Shown here piece by piece: positions 1-7,154 of a DNA stretch of 10,780 nucleotides. Position 1 is the first letter of the stretch. Each line of letters begins with the position of its first letter. Both the position numbers and the translations under genes were made by a program. This stretch comes from Sphingomonadales bacterium (GTDB lineage: Bacteria > Pseudomonadota > Alphaproteobacteria > Sphingomonadales > Sphingomonadaceae). The notes beneath the pieces are model-generated. The model made no database searches and was not told where the DNA came from. It worked only from the letters and a program-made list of their open reading frames with translations. Location of the stretch: NCBI GenBank assembly GCA_017302775.1, contig JAFLDC010000055.1, positions 1-10,780 on the forward strand, written 5' to 3'.

Positions 1-640
1 TGTGATCGGTAATCAGGACACCGATTCCACGCTGTTTCAGGTCCTTTACCAGATCGCGGATATCACTGATCGAAAGTGGATCGATCCCGGCGAAGGGCTC
101 GTCCAGCAACATGATCGAGGGGTTCGCCGCCAGAGCGCGGGCGATTTCACAGCGCCGCCGCTCACCACCGGACAGCGCCATGGCTGCACTGCTGCGCAAT
201 CGATCCAGACCAAATTCATCCAGCAGACGCTGTAACTCGCGTTCGCGGGTCATCTTGTCCGGTTCCGCCAGCTCGAGGACACAGGCGATGTTCTGCTCAA
301 CGGTCATGCCGCGGAAAATACTGGTTTCTTGCGGCAGATAGCCCAACCCCAGAATCGCGCGGCGGTACATCGGAAGTTGGGTAACATCGACACCGTCCAT
401 CAGGATCCGCCCCGAATCGGGCCGGACCAGCCCCATGATGGAATAGAAGCAGGTCGTCTTGCCCGCCCCATTCGGCCCCAGCAGGCCAAGCACCTCGCCC
501 TTGCCAACAGACAGCGAGATGTCAGTGAGCACGGCCCGCTTGTCGTAGCTTTTGGCGATCGAGATGACTTCCAGCCCACCTTGAGGGATGGGCTGCATCG
601 CGGCTGTATTGGGGGCGGAAAGGTGCTGAATCTGGTCCAT
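1..640 (-). CDS. lptB: LPS export ABC transporter ATP-binding protein LptB (3' end outside window)
   Basis: LptB is the cytoplasmic ATPase that, with LptF and LptG, drives lipopolysaccharide from the inner membrane onto the Lpt bridge. The visible 213 residues hold, in order, Walker A GPNGAGKT (about 55-62), Q-loop Gln in YLPQET (about 104), the signature LSGGE (156-160) followed by RRR, Walker B IMLLDEP (176-182), and the switch-region LITDH that ends exactly at the window edge. The family is usually 240-260 residues, so roughly 30-45 C-terminal residues are missing through truncation by the window. The ATG at 640 is chosen; an in-frame ATG at 598 is possible, and neither has a clear Shine-Dalgarno sequence. 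The next gene upstream is divergent, so lptB starts its own transcription unit here rather than following lptA. The signature and SIFRGMTVEQN regions favour LptB over LivF-type ATPases. Confidence 0.93.
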   Translation of the reverse strand, partial: MDQIQHLSAPNTAAMQPIPQGGLEVISIAKSYDKRAVLTDISLSVGKGEVLGLLGPNGAGKTTCFYSIMGLVRPDSGRILMDGVDVTQLPMYRRAILGLGYLPQETSIFRGMTVEQNIACVLELAEPDKMTRERELQRLLDEFGLDRLRSSAAMALSGGERRRCEIARALAANPSIMLLDEPFAGIDPLSISDIRDLVKDLKQRGIGVLITDH

Positions 641-809
641 CTGCGCATGATCTAGGCTGCCAACGAAGCGGCGGCAAGTGGTCCTAACCTGTTTGGCAGG
701 TTTCATGCATGGCATGCGGAAATGTCGGCATGCTTAACTGGGCTTGATTGATGCAGGCAACGGTGATTTACTCCCTCCTGGGAAGTGTAGAAGGGGGGAC
801 AGGAGAGCC
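641..809. promoter_or_regulatory. Divergent intergenic region with inverted repeats (candidate operators)
   Basis: These 169 bases separate lptB (minus) from a small membrane protein gene (plus), so promoters for both must lie here or within the genes. A perfect inverted repeat AACCTG-TTTGG-CAGGTT spans 686-702. The palindrome GCATGC occurs twice, at 712-717 and 728-733 (16 bases apart, each preceded by G), next to ATGCAT at 705-710. The two GCATGC copies could also pair as a stem. On the minus strand a weak promoter-like pair, TTGCCG (677-672) and TAGATC (654-649) with 17-base spacing, would give an almost leaderless lptB transcript. The repeats are seen directly; their role as operators or promoter parts is inference. 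Confidence 0.35.
801..807 (+). promoter_or_regulatory. Strong Shine-Dalgarno site setting the start at 810
   Basis: AGGAGAG lies just before the ATG at 810 and fixes the start there, rather than at the in-frame upstream ATG at 744, which has no such site. A CTCCT at 775-779 upstream is complementary to AGGAG at 801-805 and could partly mask it in the transcript, but the stem would be short. Confidence 0.7.
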
Positions 810-1190
810 ATGAACAAGGCTTGGAACGACGGCGCTGCCGGTCAAAGCGTAACGACCACCCCGCTCGACTGGCGCAAACGGATGAGCGACAATGTGGCTT
901 ATGCGCTGCTGGTTTATACGGCACTGCAGATATTCGTCACAATGGGCACCATGCACGGCAATGGCGGATCAATGCTGCCATATTTTGCGCTGGTCCTGCT
1001 GGTCGCTGCGATCATTCCCGCCTGCCGCCGGTTCGAGAAGCGGTGGGGACGGCTGAGTGACGCGCAGGCAGCGGACCCGCAGTTCGCGAGCTATTATCGC
1101 CGCGACCAGATGTGGCTATGGATCATCGCGATCGGCCTGCCTTTTGCTGTGTCAGGGCTGTTCATGGGCTGCGCGCAACTGTTTGCCTGA
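810..1190 (+). CDS. Small three-span membrane protein, function unknown
   Basis: I do not recognise this 126-residue protein. After a polar N-terminus (about residues 1-26, ending in LDWRKRMSD) come three hydrophobic segments: about 28-46 (VAYALLVYTALQIFVTMG), 55-72 (MLPYFALVLLVAAIIPA) and 104-125 (MWLWIIAIGLPFAVSGLFMG). A charged loop from about 73 to 103 contains RRFEKRWGRLSDAQ and ASYYRRDQ. The positively charged segments flanking the spans fit an inner-membrane protein, but orientation cannot be fixed. The start at 810 is supported by AGGAGAG directly upstream. It is divergent from lptB and is followed 58 bases later by tldE. Codon use looks like that of its neighbours, so it is probably native. 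No catalytic or binding motif is visible, and no function is assigned. Confidence 0.8.
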   Translation: MNKAWNDGAAGQSVTTTPLDWRKRMSDNVAYALLVYTALQIFVTMGTMHGNGGSMLPYFALVLLVAAIIPACRRFEKRWGRLSDAQAADPQFASYYRRDQMWLWIIAIGLPFAVSGLFMGCAQLFA

Positions 1191-1218
1191 TTGTTTTCAC
1201 GGCTCGAATGCTTAGATC

Positions 1219-1246
1219 GGCGACTCTTCCGAAGGAGTTGCCTTTT
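1219..1246 (+). terminator. Hairpin plus T-run that also contains the tldE ribosome binding site
   Basis: GGCGACTC (1219-1226) pairs with GAGTTGCC (1235-1242) through eight positions, one of them G-U, around an eight-base loop. TTTT follows at 1243-1246. That is the form of a short intrinsic terminator for the small membrane protein gene. The only good Shine-Dalgarno for tldE, AAGGAG at 1232-1237, lies in the loop and the right arm, 11 bases before the ATG at 1249. The hairpin may therefore terminate transcription, limit tldE translation, or both. The pairing is seen; the function is inferred. Confidence 0.5.
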
Positions 1247-1248
1247 CC

Positions 1249-2595
1249 ATGCTGAGCCCCACCGCTGCCCAGGAACGCGCTGCCGCACTGATCGATATGG
1301 CGCGCGACGCCGGTGCCGATGCTGCCGATGCGGTCTATTCGGGATCGTCTTCGGAAAGCGTGGGGGTTCGACTGGGCGTCCTTGAGGACGTCGAGCGCTC
1401 GGAAAGCGAAAGTCTGGATTTGCGGGTTTTCGTTGGCCGCCGGTCAGCCTCGATCGGATCGAGCGACCTTTCTGATTTGGCGCTTAAAGAACTGGCGGCT
1501 CGTGCCGTCGATATGGCCCGCGCCGCACCGGAAGATCCGTTCGCCGGGCTGGCCGATCAGGCGCTGTTGGCGACCGGCCCGATGCCTGAGCTTGACCTTG
1601 CCGATCCGGCGGAGCTGACCCCGGCGCAATTGCGCGAACGTGCGCTTGCGGTTGAGGATGCGGCGCGCGGGGTGGCTGGCGTTACCAATTCCGACGGCGG
1701 AAACGCCAGCCTCTCCAGCCGGTTGTTCGCGCTGGTGACCAGCCATGGGTTTGCCGGCACTCACGCCGGAACGATTCACGCTGTCAGCGCCACCGCAATT
1801 GCGGGCGAAGGTGGGGCGATGCAGCGCGACTATGCCTGGCGGATGGCGCACCACCTGGAAGACCTGCCGTCGCTGGCTGAGATCGGCCAATTGGCAGGCA
1901 CCCGTGCAGTGGCGCGACTGACACCGGCCCGGATGAAGAGCGGACAGATGCCGGTGGTGTTTGATCCGCGGGTAGGTGGATCGTTGATTTCACACCTTAC
2001 GGCGGCCATGTCAGGCAATGCTATCGCGCGGCGCGCGAGCTTTCTGCTGGGCAAGGAAGACGAGCCGTTGTTTGCGGCTGACATCGCGATCCATGACGAT
2101 CCGCTGGTCCGGCGCGGGCTGTCGTCTCGCCCGTTCGACGGGGAGGGGCTGGCCACTGCACCGCGCGCACTCGTCGATTCCGGCCGGTTGACAGGGTGGC
2201 TGATGGACAGCGCCGCGGCCCGGCAATTGGATGCGGCACCTACGGGCCACGCCGTGCGCGGTGCGGGCGGTACACCGGGTGTCGGAACCAGCAATGTTCA
2301 TCTTGCTGCGGGACAGGTTAGTGTTGCCGAACTGATTGCCGATATTGCTGAAGGGGTATTCGTGACCGAGTTGATCGGCCACGGGGTTAACGGGGTTACG
2401 GGTGACTACAGCCGTGGGGCATCGGGAATGCGGATCGTCAACGGTCAGCTTGCCGGGCCGGTCGCCGAATTCACCATCGCGGGCAATCTGCTTGATATGT
2501 ACCGTGGGATGTCAGTGGCCAATGACCTGGAGTGGCATCGCAGCGTCAATGTACCAACGATCCGGATTGACGGGATGACGATAGCAGGGGACTGA
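1249..2595 (+). CDS. tldE: TldD/PmbA family protein, TldE (PmbA) type
   Basis: This 448-residue protein matches the PmbA/TldE branch of the TldD/PmbA family. In E. coli, TldD and TldE form a heterodimeric metallopeptidase that matures microcin B17 and degrades the CcdA antitoxin; TldD carries the HExxxH metal site and TldE does not. No HExxxH appears here, which supports the TldE assignment. The N-terminal domain (about 10-110) has AALIDMARDAGADAADAVYS and the RSESESLDLRVFVG stretch. The C-terminal domain (about 220-448) includes SGQMPVVFDPRVGGSLISHL, ELIGHGVNGVTGDYSRGASG, and VAEFTIAGNLLDMYRGM. Length is typical for the family. The ATG at 1249 gives the expected N-terminus; AAGGAG at 1232-1237 is rather far away. 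No tldD lies in the window, so the partner must be encoded elsewhere. The gene converges with ppa, with 12 bases between their stop codons. Confidence 0.9.
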   Translation: MLSPTAAQERAAALIDMARDAGADAADAVYSGSSSESVGVRLGVLEDVERSESESLDLRVFVGRRSASIGSSDLSDLALKELAARAVDMARAAPEDPFAGLADQALLATGPMPELDLADPAELTPAQLRERALAVEDAARGVAGVTNSDGGNASLSSRLFALVTSHGFAGTHAGTIHAVSATAIAGEGGAMQRDYAWRMAHHLEDLPSLAEIGQLAGTRAVARLTPARMKSGQMPVVFDPRVGGSLISHLTAAMSGNAIARRASFLLGKEDEPLFAADIAIHDDPLVRRGLSSRPFDGEGLATAPRALVDSGRLTGWLMDSAAARQLDAAPTGHAVRGAGGTPGVGTSNVHLAAGQVSVAELIADIAEGVFVTELIGHGVNGVTGDYSRGASGMRIVNGQLAGPVAEFTIAGNLLDMYRGMSVANDLEWHRSVNVPTIRIDGMTIAGD

Positions 2596-2611
2596 CCGGC
2601 CGGCCGGTCAG
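2592..2611. terminator. Perfect 20-base palindrome between convergent tldE and ppa
   Basis: CTGACCGGCCGGCCGGTCAG is identical on both strands. It contains the TGA stop of tldE (2593-2595) and the TGA stop of ppa (2610-2608 on the minus strand). In RNA from either strand it can form an eight-base-pair G+C-rich stem with a four-base loop. Neither side carries a good T-run, so it is not a textbook intrinsic terminator, but its place between convergent genes fits a shared 3' end or transcript-stabilising hairpin. Confidence 0.55.
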
Positions 2612-3153
2612 CCTTTGGCAGTCTTGTCAGCTTCGTAGCGTGCGATGCATTCCAGCACGACGCGCTTGGCGTCTTCGGCATCGCCCCATTTGCCGATACG
2701 CACCCACTTCTCGGCTTCAAGATCCTTGTAGTGTGTAAAGAAGTGCTCGATCTGTGCCAGCACGATCGAAGGCAAATCCTTGCGTTCGCCGATGTCCGAA
2801 TAATACGGAAAGGTCGAATCAACCGGTACGCAGATCAACTTTTCATCGCCGCCATGTTCATCTTCAAGATTGAGCACGCCAATGGGCCGGGCGCGCACGA
2901 CGCAGCCGGGGACGAAGGGTGAGCGGGCGATAACCAGTGCATCGAGCGGATCGCCATCGTCCGACAAAGTGTGCGGCACGAAACCGTAATTTGCGGGATA
3001 ACGCATCGGCGTATGCAGGATACGGTCCACGAACAGCGCGCCGGAGGCCTTGTCGAATTCGTATTTGACGGGTTCGCCGCCGACCGGAACTTCGATGATG
3101 ACGTTGAGGCTTTCGGGCGGATTGTCGCCGACGGGGATCATTTCGATGCGCAT
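2608..3153 (-). CDS. ppa: Inorganic pyrophosphatase (family I, soluble)
   Basis: Ppa hydrolyses pyrophosphate to two phosphates in the cytoplasm with Mg2+, pulling biosynthetic reactions such as aminoacylation and nucleic acid synthesis forward. The 181-residue product fits the family's 170-180. The family I signature DGDPLDA lies at about 66-72, with its metal-binding aspartates at 66, 68 and 71. Other active-site residues known from E. coli Ppa are visible with numbering shifted by one: E21, K30, E32, R44, Y52, Y56, D98, D103, K105, Y142 and K143. The ATG at 3153 (MRIEMIPVGDNPPESLN) is chosen because it matches the usual alphaproteobacterial N-terminus. In-frame starts at 3168, 3180 (ATG) and 3195 (GTG) would add up to 14 residues, and none has a clear ribosome binding site. 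It lies 67 bases after the DUF1345 gene on the same strand and may be read with it. Confidence 0.96.
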   Translation of the reverse strand: MRIEMIPVGDNPPESLNVIIEVPVGGEPVKYEFDKASGALFVDRILHTPMRYPANYGFVPHTLSDDGDPLDALVIARSPFVPGCVVRARPIGVLNLEDEHGGDEKLICVPVDSTFPYYSDIGERKDLPSIVLAQIEHFFTHYKDLEAEKWVRIGKWGDAEDAKRVVLECIARYEADKTAKG

Positions 3154-3194
3154 AATGGCAGCGCCCATAGCCGCGTCCATGCTGCACCGCAACA

Positions 3195-3208
3195 CCGACC
3201 AAGGTCGG
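3195..3208. repeat. Short inverted repeat in the DUF1345-ppa gap
   Basis: CCGACC-AA-GGTCGG is a perfect inverted repeat in the 67-base gap between the stop of the DUF1345 gene and the ppa start. It could form a five-base-pair stem with a four-base loop on the minus-strand transcript. No T-run follows it in that direction, so I do not call it a terminator. It may be an operator for ppa, an RNA hairpin, or chance in G+C-rich DNA. Confidence 0.3.
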
Positions 3209-3220
3209 ACGGGCGAATAT

Positions 3221-3877
3221 TCAGCCCAACGCGTTGATGGTAAAGGCGATCACCCCGATATTGAAGGCGAACGCAACAAGGCTGTGCACCAACACCACGC
3301 GGCGGATCTCCGGTGCGGTGATCGCCACGTCAGAGGTTTGGAACGTCATGCCAAGCGTGTAGGCGAAGTAGGCGAAATCCCGGTAATCTGGCGGTTCATT
3401 GCCAGGAAATTCGATCCCGCCGCGATGCCGTGACTGATCGACATCGTCAAAATAGTAAGAATGCGCGTAATGCAAAGCGTAGACTGCGTTAGCGAACAGC
3501 CAGGTCAGTGCCAGGGTCGCCAGCAGTTTTACCATCGCTGCCGCGTTGCCCTGTCGCGCGGGCGCCAGTTCGCCCGATATTGCAATCATGATAAAGACTG
3601 CCAGCGCTGAGGTGATCAGCAGCAGCAAAGTGCGGTTGGCATCATTATCCCGTGCGTGGCGGCGCATGTCGGCCACGCTGAAGTGACGCAGGATCGGGAC
3701 CAGCGAAAGGAGGAACGCCGCCGCCGCCAGGTCAAAGCCCATGGCCAGGGAATCTTGCCACGGCGACGACGGTTCGATCATGCGCCAGCCACAGAAGCCG
3801 AGCGGCAACAGAACCGCAAATGCAATAAAGCGAAGCGGAGCGATCCTGTTGCCGATCGTCTGCTGCGCCCGTTGCAC
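3221..3877 (-). CDS. DUF1345 family integral membrane protein
   Basis: The 218-residue product matches the DUF1345 family of bacterial membrane proteins, whose function is not established. Five hydrophobic segments are visible, at about 14-33, 46-66, 83-102, 113-137 and 193-216. The family-typical stretches lie in the second half: NAVYALHYAHSYYF (about 130-143), GGIEFPG followed by PPDYRDFAYFAYTLGMTFQTSDVAI (about 153-186), and the IRR..LVHSLVAFAFNIGVIAFTINAL C-terminus. The start is a GTG at 3877, only three bases after the TAG of the upstream M61 peptidase gene, with a weak AAAGG ahead. Translation is thus probably coupled to that gene. The product should sit in the inner membrane. No catalytic residues can be named. 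Confidence is high for the family and low for any role. Confidence 0.9.
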   Translation of the reverse strand: MQRAQQTIGNRIAPLRFIAFAVLLPLGFCGWRMIEPSSPWQDSLAMGFDLAAAAFLLSLVPILRHFSVADMRRHARDNDANRTLLLLITSALAVFIMIAISGELAPARQGNAAAMVKLLATLALTWLFANAVYALHYAHSYYFDDVDQSRHRGGIEFPGNEPPDYRDFAYFAYTLGMTFQTSDVAITAPEIRRVVLVHSLVAFAFNIGVIAFTINALG

Positions 3878-3880
3878 TGT

Positions 3881-5830
3881 CTATTTGCCTTTGCCGACGG
3901 CTCGCCTGGGAGTGAGCAGCAGATCAAGCCCTGTCGGCGCCTTGCCCGGCGCTGCGCGTTCAAGCCACGGCCAGCGCAGCCCGCCCTTGTATTCGATCGT
4001 TACCGCCTGATAGCGGCTGCCGCGCTGGATCAGCAGTTCCAGCGGCGCGCCGTCTTTGGCAGCGGTGATCGCTGATTTCAGACCATCTGCATCATAACCG
4101 TTGCCATTGACGGCCACGATCTTGGCTCCCGGCACCACGCCGGCATTGAACGCCGGACTGTCCCACGGGGTGGCGATGACCTTGCCGTCCTTGTCGATCG
4201 TGATGCCGATCGAATAGGCCAATCCCAATTGCTTCGCATCAGCCATGCGTGCCTTGTCGAACGGGTTCGGCTCGTCCCGCCAAACCAGGCGGTAGCCGCC
4301 CTTTTCGATGCCCACTACCGGGGCTGGCTGGCCGGGGGTGTTGACGCGGGTCTGGATGAACCCGGCCCAGTCATAGGGAGCCACGGCATTCAGCTTGGCG
4401 ATGATCTCGTCCACCTCGAACGGCAACTGGCCATAGTCTCCGTCATTCATTCCGAAGAACAATTTGGCAAAATCATCGATGCTGCGCTTGCCGCCAGTCT
4501 TTTCGCGGATGATCTGGTCGATCTCCAGCCAGATCAGCGCGCCTTCTGTGTAGTAGTCTTCGTTACGGGCAAGGCTCGCAAAGGGCTTGGGCTTGCGCGA
4601 GGCAAAGACCGGATCGTGACCAGTATCTTCTACCGAGCGCCAACGACGCCCCGGCATGGTCGCAAAGTTTCCGGCCCAGTTGGCCAGCATGCCCAGCACC
4701 ACGTCCTTGCCTTGCAGGCCGGATCGCGCGGCCAGTACGGTCCCCCAGAACTGGTCCTGTCCTTCATAGGTCCACAGCAAATCGTCCTGCATCGGCTGGC
4801 GATAGTCGGGCGTCCACAGCCGCGCCGGGCGCCGATACTTGCCCGACCAGGAATGCGCATATTCATGCGGCAGCAGGTTGCGGTCAAATTCGTACTTGTC
4901 CCATTCGGTGAAGGCGCCAGGTTCCAGCTGGTTCTCGCTCGAGCGGTGGTGTTCCAGCCCGATCCCGCCCATCCGGTCTGTCAGCGCCAGCAGAAATTCG
5001 TAGCGATCAAAATGATTGGCCCCGAAGGCCAGCCGTGCTTCGGTTACGAGGTGGCGGTGCAGCTCGATTTGTTCCGGCTTGGCGGCCAGCTGCTCGGGCT
5101 TGTCTGCCACGACGTTCAGCGTGACGTTCTGGCCCAGATCCCACTTGCGGAAATACTTGCCGGCAAAGATCGGGGAATCGACCAGGATTTCGTAACTGGT
5201 TTCAGCCCAGGACAATTTGTTGCCCTGTTGCTGTGCCCCGTCGAGTGCAACTGCGGCGGTCCAGCCCTGTGGCAGGGTCACGCTGGGGATGACGCGAATC
5301 TGCCGCACATAGTGCCCGGCCGGATAAAGGCTCATTTTCTCCCACTGCAGGTTGAGCATTTCCTGGGTCATCGTGATCCGGCCCTCGCTCGATTGCAGCG
5401 GGCTGGTATGGATATAGCGGGCGACGACATCCTTGGCGCCGGCCGGAACATCGATGTGAAAGGCATAGACCTCAACCGGGTCGCGCTTCCACGTAAGCTT
5501 CTGCGTTCCGGCGAAGAACTGCAGGTCAACCAGCTCGGCCAGCGGTCCACGCGGCCCGTGGTTGCCGGGCAGCCACTGCGGCAGCAGCATGGTCAGCCGG
5601 GTTGTGCCGGGTGCAATGGGAATCGTCTGGGTGACGCGGTAAACCCCGCGGGTCACATCCGTCGCGTCTATGTCCAGCTTCATCGCCCCGCCGGGATAGG
5701 GTGTGTCTGCGGCATTCGGCACGTTTTGCGAAAGCGGCACGGCTGTTGGCGCGGAAAGTGTGGCGGAGATGGCTGGCGCGCCAAGGGCGAGCGCCAGCAC
5801 AGCGAGTGCGGTCCCTGTTGTCCTGTTCAT
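3881..5830 (-). CDS. M61 family metallopeptidase with C-terminal PDZ domain (exported)
   Basis: The 649-residue product matches MEROPS family M61 (glycyl-aminopeptidase type). The N-terminus [20 protein letters not shown] followed by ISA looks like a cleavable signal peptide, so it should act in the periplasm or outside the cell. A beta-rich N-terminal domain (about 45-240) is followed by the catalytic domain. GGIGLEHH (about 288-295) precedes the zinc motif HEYAH (322-326, within [17 protein letters not shown]), whose two histidines bind zinc and whose glutamate is catalytic. E356 in TYEGQDQFW is the likely third ligand. [13 protein letters not shown] lies at about 426-438. A PDZ domain covers about 538-610 ([19 protein letters not shown]). 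The ATG at 5830 is chosen because the reading frame upstream, to 6016, would hide the signal peptide and run into hisS. It is divergent from hisS and leads a run of three minus-strand genes. Substrate preference cannot be read from sequence; family members often favour N-terminal Gly or Ala. Confidence 0.92.
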   Translation of the reverse strand: MNRTTGTALAVLALALGAPAISATLSAPTAVPLSQNVPNAADTPYPGGAMKLDIDATDVTRGVYRVTQTIPIAPGTTRLTMLLPQWLPGNHGPRGPLAELVDLQFFAGTQKLTWKRDPVEVYAFHIDVPAGAKDVVARYIHTSPLQSSEGRITMTQEMLNLQWEKMSLYPAGHYVRQIRVIPSVTLPQGWTAAVALDGAQQQGNKLSWAETSYEILVDSPIFAGKYFRKWDLGQNVTLNVVADKPEQLAAKPEQIELHRHLVTEARLAFGANHFDRYEFLLALTDRMGGIGLEHHRSSENQLEPGAFTEWDKYEFDRNLLPHEYAHSWSGKYRRPARLWTPDYRQPMQDDLLWTYEGQDQFWGTVLAARSGLQGKDVVLGMLANWAGNFATMPGRRWRSVEDTGHDPVFASRKPKPFASLARNEDYYTEGALIWLEIDQIIREKTGGKRSIDDFAKLFFGMNDGDYGQLPFEVDEIIAKLNAVAPYDWAGFIQTRVNTPGQPAPVVGIEKGGYRLVWRDEPNPFDKARMADAKQLGLAYSIGITIDKDGKVIATPWDSPAFNAGVVPGAKIVAVNGNGYDADGLKSAITAAKDGAPLELLIQRGSRYQAVTIEYKGGLRWPWLERAAPGKAPTGLDLLLTPRRAVGKGK

Positions 5831-5918
5831 GGGGCATGGTTGTGCCGTCAAGCCGCCGCATGCGCAAGTTTGCCCTGCCCCTTTTCGACAAAGGCCAGAC
5901 AGGCTAGGGGCGAGCGCC
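5831..5918. promoter_or_regulatory. Divergent intergenic region between the M61 peptidase gene and hisS
   Basis: Both transcription units must begin in or near these 88 bases. I find no convincing -35/-10 pair in either direction. TTGACG on the minus strand (5852-5847) lies too close to the M61 start to serve it. The palindromes GCATGC (5859-5864 region) and an overlapping TGCGCA are present but too short to interpret. The region is listed so that the promoters are not assumed to be elsewhere. Confidence 0.3.
5906..5910 (+). promoter_or_regulatory. Shine-Dalgarno site setting the hisS start
   Basis: AGGGG lies eight bases before the ATG at 5919. The open frame extends upstream to 5703, but that extension overlaps the M61 gene antisense and encodes no HisRS-like sequence, so this site and the family N-terminus place the start at 5919. 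Confidence 0.6.
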
Positions 5919-7154
5919 ATGAGCACACCCAAAGCCATTCGCGGAACCCAGGACATTTTCGGCCCCGATGCCGAGGCTTTCGCGCATGTGGTCGAAACCT
6001 TTGAAAGGGTACGCAAGCTCTACCGGTTCCGCCGGATCGAAATGCCGGTGTTTGAAAAGACCGAAGTGTTCAGCCGCAGCATCGGTGAGACCACCGATGT
6101 GGTTTCCAAGGAAATGTACAGTTTTGAGGACCGCGGCGGCGATTCGCTCACGCTGCGGCCCGAGTTTACGGCCGGGATTGCCCGTGCCTACATCACCAAC
6201 GGCTGGCAGCAGCATGCCCCGCTGAAGGTCGCGACGCATGGACCGCTGTTTCGCTATGAGCGTCCGCAAAAGGGCCGCTATCGTCAGTTTCACCAGCTCG
6301 ATGCGGAAATTCTGGGTGCCGCGGAGCCGCAGGCGGATGTCGAACTGCTGGTGATGGCTGACCAACTGCTGAAGGAACTGGGCATCGCCGACGGGGTGAC
6401 GCTGATGCTCAACACCCTGGGCGACGGGTCCAGCCGCGATGCCTGGCGGGCAGCTTTGGTGGAATACTTCCGCGCGGTGTCAGGCGAGCTGAGCGAAGAT
6501 TCGCAGGACCGGTTGGAGCGCAACCCGCTGCGCATCCTCGACAGCAAGGATTCGCGCGATCAGGCCTTCGTTGCCGGCGCACCAAAGATCGACGATTACC
6601 TGAGCGGCGAAGCGCAGGATTTCTTTGGCAAGGTCACCAGCGGACTGGATGCCGCAGGCGTAAGCTGGACCCGCTCTCCGGCGCTGGTTCGGGGGCTTGA
6701 CTACTATCGCCACACCGCGTTCGAATTTGTTACCGACCGGCTGGGGGCGCAGGGAACTGTACTGGGCGGCGGACGGTACGATGGGCTGATGGAAAGCCTG
6801 GGCGGGCCGGCTACCCCCGCAGTAGGCTGGGCCGCGGGTATCGAGCGGTTGGCGATGCTGGTGGGGGAACAGGCGCAGGTCGGACCCGATGCAATCGTTG
6901 TCGCCGAAAATGCAGCCCGCGAGGAGGAAGCGCTGGCGTTGGTCGTGCAAATGCGCCGGGTTGGAATTGCAGCGGAACTGGTGGCAACCGGAAGCGTCAA
7001 GAAGCGGTTTGATCGTGCGCGCAAAATGGATCCAGCGATCCTGATCTCGCTAGACGTCCGCGAAGGTTTAAATTCGCATTCGGCAAAGTCGTTCCGCGAA
7101 ACGCCGAAGCGCGATTCCATCGATGTCATATTCAATCGGCTCAGCCAGGCCTGA
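5919..7154 (+). CDS. hisS: Histidine--tRNA ligase
   Basis: HisRS is a class II synthetase that activates histidine with ATP and attaches it to tRNA-His in the cytoplasm. The 411-residue product has the usual length. The class II core is visible: [15 protein letters not shown] near the N-terminus, TLRPEFT (about 78-84), motif 2 with loop [14 protein letters not shown] (about 111-124), the histidine-binding [14 protein letters not shown] (about 257-270), GGGRYDGL (283-290), and motif 3 GWAAGIERL (303-311). The C-terminal anticodon-binding domain runs from about 323 to 411 and ends in [10 protein letters not shown]. The start is supported by AGGGG upstream. The stop TGA (7152-7154) shares one base with the prfA ATG (7154), so hisS, prfA and prmC are probably one operon. 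It is not HisZ: the histidine-binding motif and anticodon domain are both present. Confidence 0.97.
   Translation: MSTPKAIRGTQDIFGPDAEAFAHVVETFERVRKLYRFRRIEMPVFEKTEVFSRSIGETTDVVSKEMYSFEDRGGDSLTLRPEFTAGIARAYITNGWQQHAPLKVATHGPLFRYERPQKGRYRQFHQLDAEILGAAEPQADVELLVMADQLLKELGIADGVTLMLNTLGDGSSRDAWRAALVEYFRAVSGELSEDSQDRLERNPLRILDSKDSRDQAFVAGAPKIDDYLSGEAQDFFGKVTSGLDAAGVSWTRSPALVRGLDYYRHTAFEFVTDRLGAQGTVLGGGRYDGLMESLGGPATPAVGWAAGIERLAMLVGEQAQVGPDAIVVAENAAREEEALALVVQMRRVGIAAELVATGSVKKRFDRARKMDPAILISLDVREGLNSHSAKSFRETPKRDSIDVIFNRLSQA

Noticed and set aside
5703..5918. Upstream extension of hisS by 72 codons
   Set aside because: It overlaps the M61 gene antisense and encodes nothing HisRS-like. The ATG at 5919 has AGGGG upstream and gives the normal N-terminus.
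4229..6004. Open frame of 591 codons on the plus strand opposite the M61 gene
   Set aside because: It is the antisense shadow of a well-supported metallopeptidase gene with signal peptide, HEYAH and PDZ. Its translation has no family resemblance and an unlikely composition. Long antisense frames are common at this G+C content.
5831..6016. N-terminal extension of the M61 peptidase by 62 residues
   Set aside because: It would bury the signal peptide and overlap hisS. The ATG at 5830 begins directly with the signal peptide.
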